DNA of 64,000 nt from Cliona cf. orientalis (Eukaryota; Porifera; Demospongiae; Clionaida; Clionaidae). Location: the NCBI GenBank assembly GCA_963930775.1, contig OZ005707.1, positions 6,324,001 through 6,388,000 of the forward strand, given 5' to 3'. A model generated the notes under the pieces. The model was not told where the DNA came from. It did not search any database and saw only the letters and a list, made by a program, of their open reading frames with translations. Both the position numbers and the translations under genes were made by a program. This document shows, piece by piece, positions 59,901-64,000 of this stretch (positions within the stretch are counted from its first letter, which is position 1; every line of letters begins with the position of its first letter).

Positions 59901-61955
59901 AAGGTGACCTGCAGTCGCTCTCTCAACTTCACTAGTCCACTATCAACACTTTCATCACAAGCCATGATCTGCACCAAGGGAGATGTACATGTATGTAGGT
60001 AGGATGCAATCTCATTGACAATACAAGTGTGGCAATGCATGGTTAAGCTTCTTCATATATACATTTGACTTGCTTGACTGTATCTTTCTCACTCTCTCCT
60101 TCAGCTTCCTTGCGTTTTTTGAAGCGACGCTAGACCCACTGAAAATCATCAATAATGGTTAGTAATCAATTTCAATCTAGATAAACTTCCACTTACTTTT
60201 CTTCCGTTAGAAATAGAAATTCCGTATATCTAGTGTTTGGATTATTCAAAAATCCGTGCTCAATCTCCAGCTTAGTCAACCTACATGTACATGTACACAC
60301 ATTAGTAGAGATTAGTAGAAATCATTAAAATCATTTCTTACAAATCAGCACTTGATTTCAAGAGACAGACGAAAATGTCACAATTTTCTATCTGATGGAC
60401 CACAAATGACTGGATTTCATCCCCCGACTGAAACGATTAGAGTCAATAATTAATCATTAGAAAAATAGCAATAATTATTTGTAGCAAATTATTGGACCGT
60501 ACGGTAACTTGAGCCATGGTGTCAGTGTTCATGTGGACCACGGTGAGGTAGCAGCCACCCTCTCTACACTGCTGAGTCAGCAAAGGTAGATGGTCCTGCA
60601 TGGTGATAAAAAAATTAATGTGAATTTTTTTAACCGCACAGACTTCAGACACAAATACACAGTGATAGTTTAATACTCAACCATTCCTAACTATGCAACA
60701 CCAAAAAACATGGAGACAGGCCAGAGTGGAGACAGGCTAGGCTGCACATGGATACACCTATTATACCCCCCACACATACATGTACATGTACATGTACATG
60801 TATGTATACATAAACACTGCACACCTCCATAAAGCTGTCGACAGCAGAGTGCATATCGGCCGGGGCACACACATAAACAGTCAGCACGAATTTCCATCTA
60901 CTGGTCCATGGAGATCCCGGCATCCACTGACCAGTTTCTGAAAAAGAATTATTAACACACTCACATTAATTTTTGTAATCTCAAGTGTCAAGATTCCACT
61001 ATAGTGTATGCTGCAGAATGAGATATGGGAATGGGACCAACCATTTTCTGCACACACTTCTCCAATGATTCAAAAGGTGTCCAGGTTCTGCTACAGAGTA
61101 TATTACAGAATATGACATGGGAATGGGACCTACCATTCTCTGCCTCCAGCTGTTCCTTGAAGAGTACTATAGTGTCCTCCATTCCTTCCCACTTGCCCAA
61201 TGCTTCCACCACCTCGCTAGCTGTGAGATTTGGGAGACCGGCCCCTGTCAGCGTCGAGAGCATTGGCTCGCTGCTCTGAAGGTCCCCCTCTCCCGCCAGA
61301 AGATCAGCGATGCCTCCTTGATGCGACTCCAAGACGGAGCGTAGTCTTAGCTCGAGATCCTGCTTCGTGCGGTTGAGCTGAGCAATTTCTCTGTCTGTCC
61401 TCTCCTTTAGGTCAAGGTACATCTTTTCTCTTAAGCTGAGGTCCTCCCTGAGAATGCTATGTGCAGCATTTAAGTTTAATAACATCGTGATTTGTAATAT
61501 AAAATTTACGATACATACCCACACGTACTGGTCAGTCCCCAGGGACAAGGTATAATTACATTGTAGCATATTAAAATTTTGGCCTAGGTATTAGTGCATA
61601 TGAATACGTATGCAATCATTAACTGGTGGCTGATATAAAGCAGGATAACCTATTATATTAAAGATTTGGTAAAAAAAATTATGCACAATTTCTTAGAGCC
61701 ACAAGTGGAAGCCACAAAAATTTGACACAGTAGATACTGAATACAGTATAGTGGCCCAGCCGTTAATACCAAATCACTCTTTCAGGCTTATCTCTAATAC
61801 CTTATCTGCTTGTGGGCATCTTCAAGTTCACGAACTAGTCTGTCTCTCTCAGTTTTCATCTTCTTGTAGGCGCCTTCAAACGCTCGGGCCTCGACACTTA
61901 TCCTGTCCAGCTCTCTCTGGAGCGCCTGGTCGTTAGCGGAGGACGGTGGCTCCAT
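53924..61955 (-). CDS. NPHP3: Nephrocystin-3 (coiled coil, NACHT-type P-loop, TPR repeats)
   Basis: Starts at 61955 (MEPPSSANDQALQRELDRIS), exon 1 61801-61955, exon 2 61134-61456, then exons 60825-60937, 60503-60595, 60342-60427 and about 20 more. Order: N-terminal coiled coil (LREDLSLREKMYLDLKERTD); a domain with WKFVLTVYVCAPADMHSAVD and NCDIFVCLLKSSADL as in NPHP3; a P-loop NTPase with Walker A GLSGMGKST (near 59230) and Walker B AVIVIDGVD (near 58290); FVLYHFVRGLCSSSAESTLI and EKHLGWMLKPLPKNLRAVL, closely matching the nephrocystin-3 pattern; helical region EELPWLLKRAELKEQL; and C-terminal kinesin-light-chain-like TPRs to a TAA at 53924-53926 (AVPYFTHAIEIYEVHLGRSD). Nephrocystin-3 works with NPHP2/INVS at the inversin compartment of cilia. 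Head-to-head with CEP78. Confidence 0.88.
58889..59059. mobile_element. MITE-like element in an NPHP3 intron
   Basis: Left end taccgtagttaatcgaatac and right end gtattagattaagtacggta are imperfect inverted repeats around 171 bases. The outermost 'taccgta' is shared with the element at 25056-25279, suggesting a related family. Confidence 0.5.
59143..59190 (+). repeat. Dispersed ~45 bp repeat, copy 1 (also at 63874-63919)
   Basis: agaagggctcagaag plus aaagtgggctaacccc is found here and at 63880-63915 with few differences, in introns of NPHP3 and CEP78. Likely edge of a short dispersed element. Confidence 0.6.
60777..60803. repeat. (ACATGT)n simple repeat
   Basis: Four and a half units of tacatg in the intron after NPHP3 exon 3. 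Self-complementary. Confidence 0.85.
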
Positions 61956-62088
61956 CACTGAGCCCAGATGTTCAACTAATTTTAGAAATGGTACGGGTCG
62001 TCACACGACCACGCTCGCGCTTGGCGGGAAACTTTGTGTTATGGTGCGCTTTATTTGGAAAACAATCCGAAAAATAAACAAACCGAGG
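61956..62088. promoter_or_regulatory. Bidirectional promoter of NPHP3 and CEP78
   Basis: Only 133 bases between the two start codons. Contains ttggcgggaa at 62021-62030, an E2F-like word in the opposite orientation to those at 26440 and 29394, and CpG-rich sequence cgtcacacgaccacgctcgc. I see no clear RFX X-box. Confidence 0.6.
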
Positions 62089-64000
62089 ATGGAAGCTGTT
62101 CAAATACGCCAACGCGGCGCTGAGGACTTCGCCGCTTACTACGAGAGCCTCTGCGCGCTTCAAGCTATCTGTCCCTTGGCTAGCATTCGCGCTGGGGTCA
62201 AGGAGGGCGTCCTGAACTGCCACATTCGCCGTTTGAAGAAGGACGACTGGCATCCCATCCTCACTGCGCTGAAGATCAACAAGGTTCTACACACCGTCGT
62301 CTTCTATGAGAAGTGGGAAGAGAGAGTGTATCCCGCCATTAAGAACCTTGCAACTGGTGAGAAAATTTAATACCGATATGGGCTCAAGCATAATATAATC
62401 TATGGCTCAAGTGTACTTCTATCACTGTGTTTCCATAGAAACAGTTTAGCCACACTACTAGCTATAAACGAATAGTACCAGAATTATGTACTTGCCGGTT
62501 TTTCAGGTGATGCACTGAGAAAGTTCTGTGGCAAGCCTCCGTCACGCCCTCTCACCTCAACAGACAAACATACCACTTTTAGCATCGCCAAGTGAGCAAT
62601 TTTAGGGCTCAGTATTAAACAATCAAAGATTTATCAAACTACTTCTATTTCAGGACATTGCAAGACTGTCTTACAGTGTCATCAGCTGTGAGGTCACTGG
62701 CTCTGGAGGGCATCCCTCTCTCATACAGAGACTGCAAGACTTTAGCTAAGGTCAGCGCATGCATATAGTTTCAATCAATGCCATATCATATGCTATATTA
62801 CTGTACGATCTTTTATTATTGCAATAATTACAGGGGTTGTTGAGGAGCCGCAGTCTATCTCATCTCTCCTTCAAGGGCAGTGGTATAGGAGACGCAGCTA
62901 CAGAAGGTCTGTGAGTAATAATTCACCGCATCTTTAGCCTCATCCCCAGCCCATTCCCAAATTTTTCACATTGCTTTTCAGCATGCAACACATTGAAAAG
63001 CTGGGGACAAGGCTACTCCGTATTGATGATTGTCATTGTAGTTTCTATAGTTGTGTGTGATGCGTTGAGGGAGTCTCACTCTGTGGAGTGGATTGACCTC
63101 ACTGCATGCAGCCTCACCTCGCGGGGAGCAGCGGCCGTGGCCAACGTCATAAAGGTATGCATCTAACATACAATCTGAGTCACGTTAGGAGATAAATTTC
63201 CCATAAATATGTCCCTCCCAAGTTTGTATTCTCATCTTCTCACTGTTGATATACCCTCATTAATATTAAATGTAACACAGCAGTCATTATCAGGGTTTCA
63301 TCCAGTGACAAAAATTTGGGGTGGAAGCGAGATAAATGAGTGGGCATATTCAGCACGCCAAGTTCCTTGGGATATATTTAGGAGAATTTCTTTAATTCTT
63401 CCATATTCTTTCAGATAATTTTCAAATGCTAGTGATTTTATGATGCTTAATTTAATTAAAGTCAAATTTTTAGGGGCGGGGGAAGCTAGGGAGTTTGGAG
63501 GGGAAGCTTCCCCCCCCCCCCCCCACGTCCCCCCACTGGATGAAATTTATATCCATCCTATCCATCCTTAATCACTATAGCATTATATATAATACATACT
63601 CATCTTCAGCACCAGTGTCTTCAGCGTCAGAGTGCAGCGTGGAAGGACAGTCTTCGATTCCACCAGCCTCGACTGGGGCAGATGCCAGGGCTCAGGAGGG
63701 TCACCCTCAACCTCAACACAGAGGTGGGGGACAAAGGAGCCAAGGAGCTGGCTGATACTCTCAGAGATGATGTCTGCCTCAAAGGTGTGGTGTATGCCTC
63801 TATATAGACCAAGAATAGATCGATCTACTCTTGCTCTAGACTGTGTAGAACTAGCACACAGTATATAATAATAATAATAGAAGGGCTCAGAAGTAAAGTG
63901 GGCTAACCCCAAATAAATGTGGGGAATTGTCTAAAAAGCTCAAAAATGGACTAAAAACCATACATTGTACTCTAAAAATTGAATTTTCTATAGATCATGA
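62089..64000 (+). CDS. CEP78: Centrosomal protein CEP78 (5' part, truncated by window end)
   Basis: Exons 62089-62356, 62507-62591, 62654-62748, about 62834-62906, 63051-63154 and 63610-63784; the rest lies beyond the window. Start at 62089 (MEAVQIRQRGAEDFAAYYES) fits the family N-terminus; an upstream in-frame ATG at 62041 is possible. It encodes leucine-rich repeats: LQDCLTVSSAVRSLALEGIP, SLSHLSFKGSGIGDAATE, VEWIDLTACSLTSRGAAAVA and GLRRVTLNLNTEVGDKGAKE, in the order of CEP78. For the junction after 62906 the frame requires donor GTCTGT, not the nearby GTGAGT. CEP78 acts at the centriole with CEP350/VPRBP and in ciliogenesis. Confidence 0.85.
63874..63919 (+). repeat. Dispersed ~45 bp repeat, copy 2
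   Basis: See 59143-59190; same orientation on the + strand, here after CEP78 exon 6. Confidence 0.6.

Noticed and set aside
60687..60923. Readthrough of NPHP3 exon 3 into a Cys/Val/His-rich stretch
   Set aside because: The odd residues come from translating the intronic (ACATGT)n repeat; a good donor ends the exon at 60825.
62041..62088. Start of CEP78 at the ATG at 62041
   Set aside because: Adds a basic 16-residue leader not expected in the family; 62089 fits the known N-terminus. Not excluded.

Overview
The window looks like nuclear DNA of a sponge (Porifera, probably a demosponge; species not determined). The evidence is AT-rich sequence, small canonical GT..AG introns, compact intergenic gaps, a collagen built from many short Gly-X-Y exons, tandem metabotropic GABA-B-like receptors, and conserved animal ciliary and cell-division genes (NPHP3, CEP78, anillin). 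There is no bacterial-style gene packing.

Layout. 1-23.1 kb: a tandem family of secreted CUB-domain proteins on the + strand: one copy cut by the window edge (917-1555) and four full copies (3185-6315, 14311-16482, 16742-19988, 20272-23087). Each full copy has a signal peptide, a Cys-containing N-terminal module, a CUB-like domain, a variable linker ending in a furin-type basic site, and a conserved helical C-terminal module I cannot assign to a known family. Between the first and second full copies lies a 6.2 kb intronless gene (7599-13793). It encodes a 2064-residue predicted type I membrane protein with a bacterial-toxin-type C80 protease-like fold (apparently catalytically dead) and RTX/hemolysin-type calcium-binding repeats. 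This is the most unusual item in the window and looks like a horizontally acquired, domesticated gene.

23.5-32.2 kb: a compact anillin-like gene (-), a triplet of DUF1295/steroid-5-alpha-reductase-like membrane enzymes (+), and a small proline-rich two-TM protein (+). 32.4-41.6 kb: two tandem class C GPCRs of the GABA-B type (-) that share a near-identical tract suggesting gene conversion. 41.8-42.3 kb: intronless ADAT2 tRNA adenosine deaminase (-). 43.1-53.6 kb: a large multi-exon collagen (+) with an N-terminal TSPN/LamG-like domain and a C-terminal segment resembling the type XV/XVIII trimerisation domain, with no endostatin. 53.9-62.0 kb: nephrocystin-3 (-), head-to-head with CEP78 (+, truncated by the window end); both are ciliary/centrosomal genes sharing a ~130 bp promoter.

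Small inverted-repeat (MITE-like) elements, a large palindrome and simple repeats sit in introns. Several promoters carry E2F-like (TTCCCGCC) or NRF1-like (GCATGCGC) words. Exon boundaries were read by eye from splice signals, phase and paralogue/family comparison. Gene spans given for spliced genes include introns.
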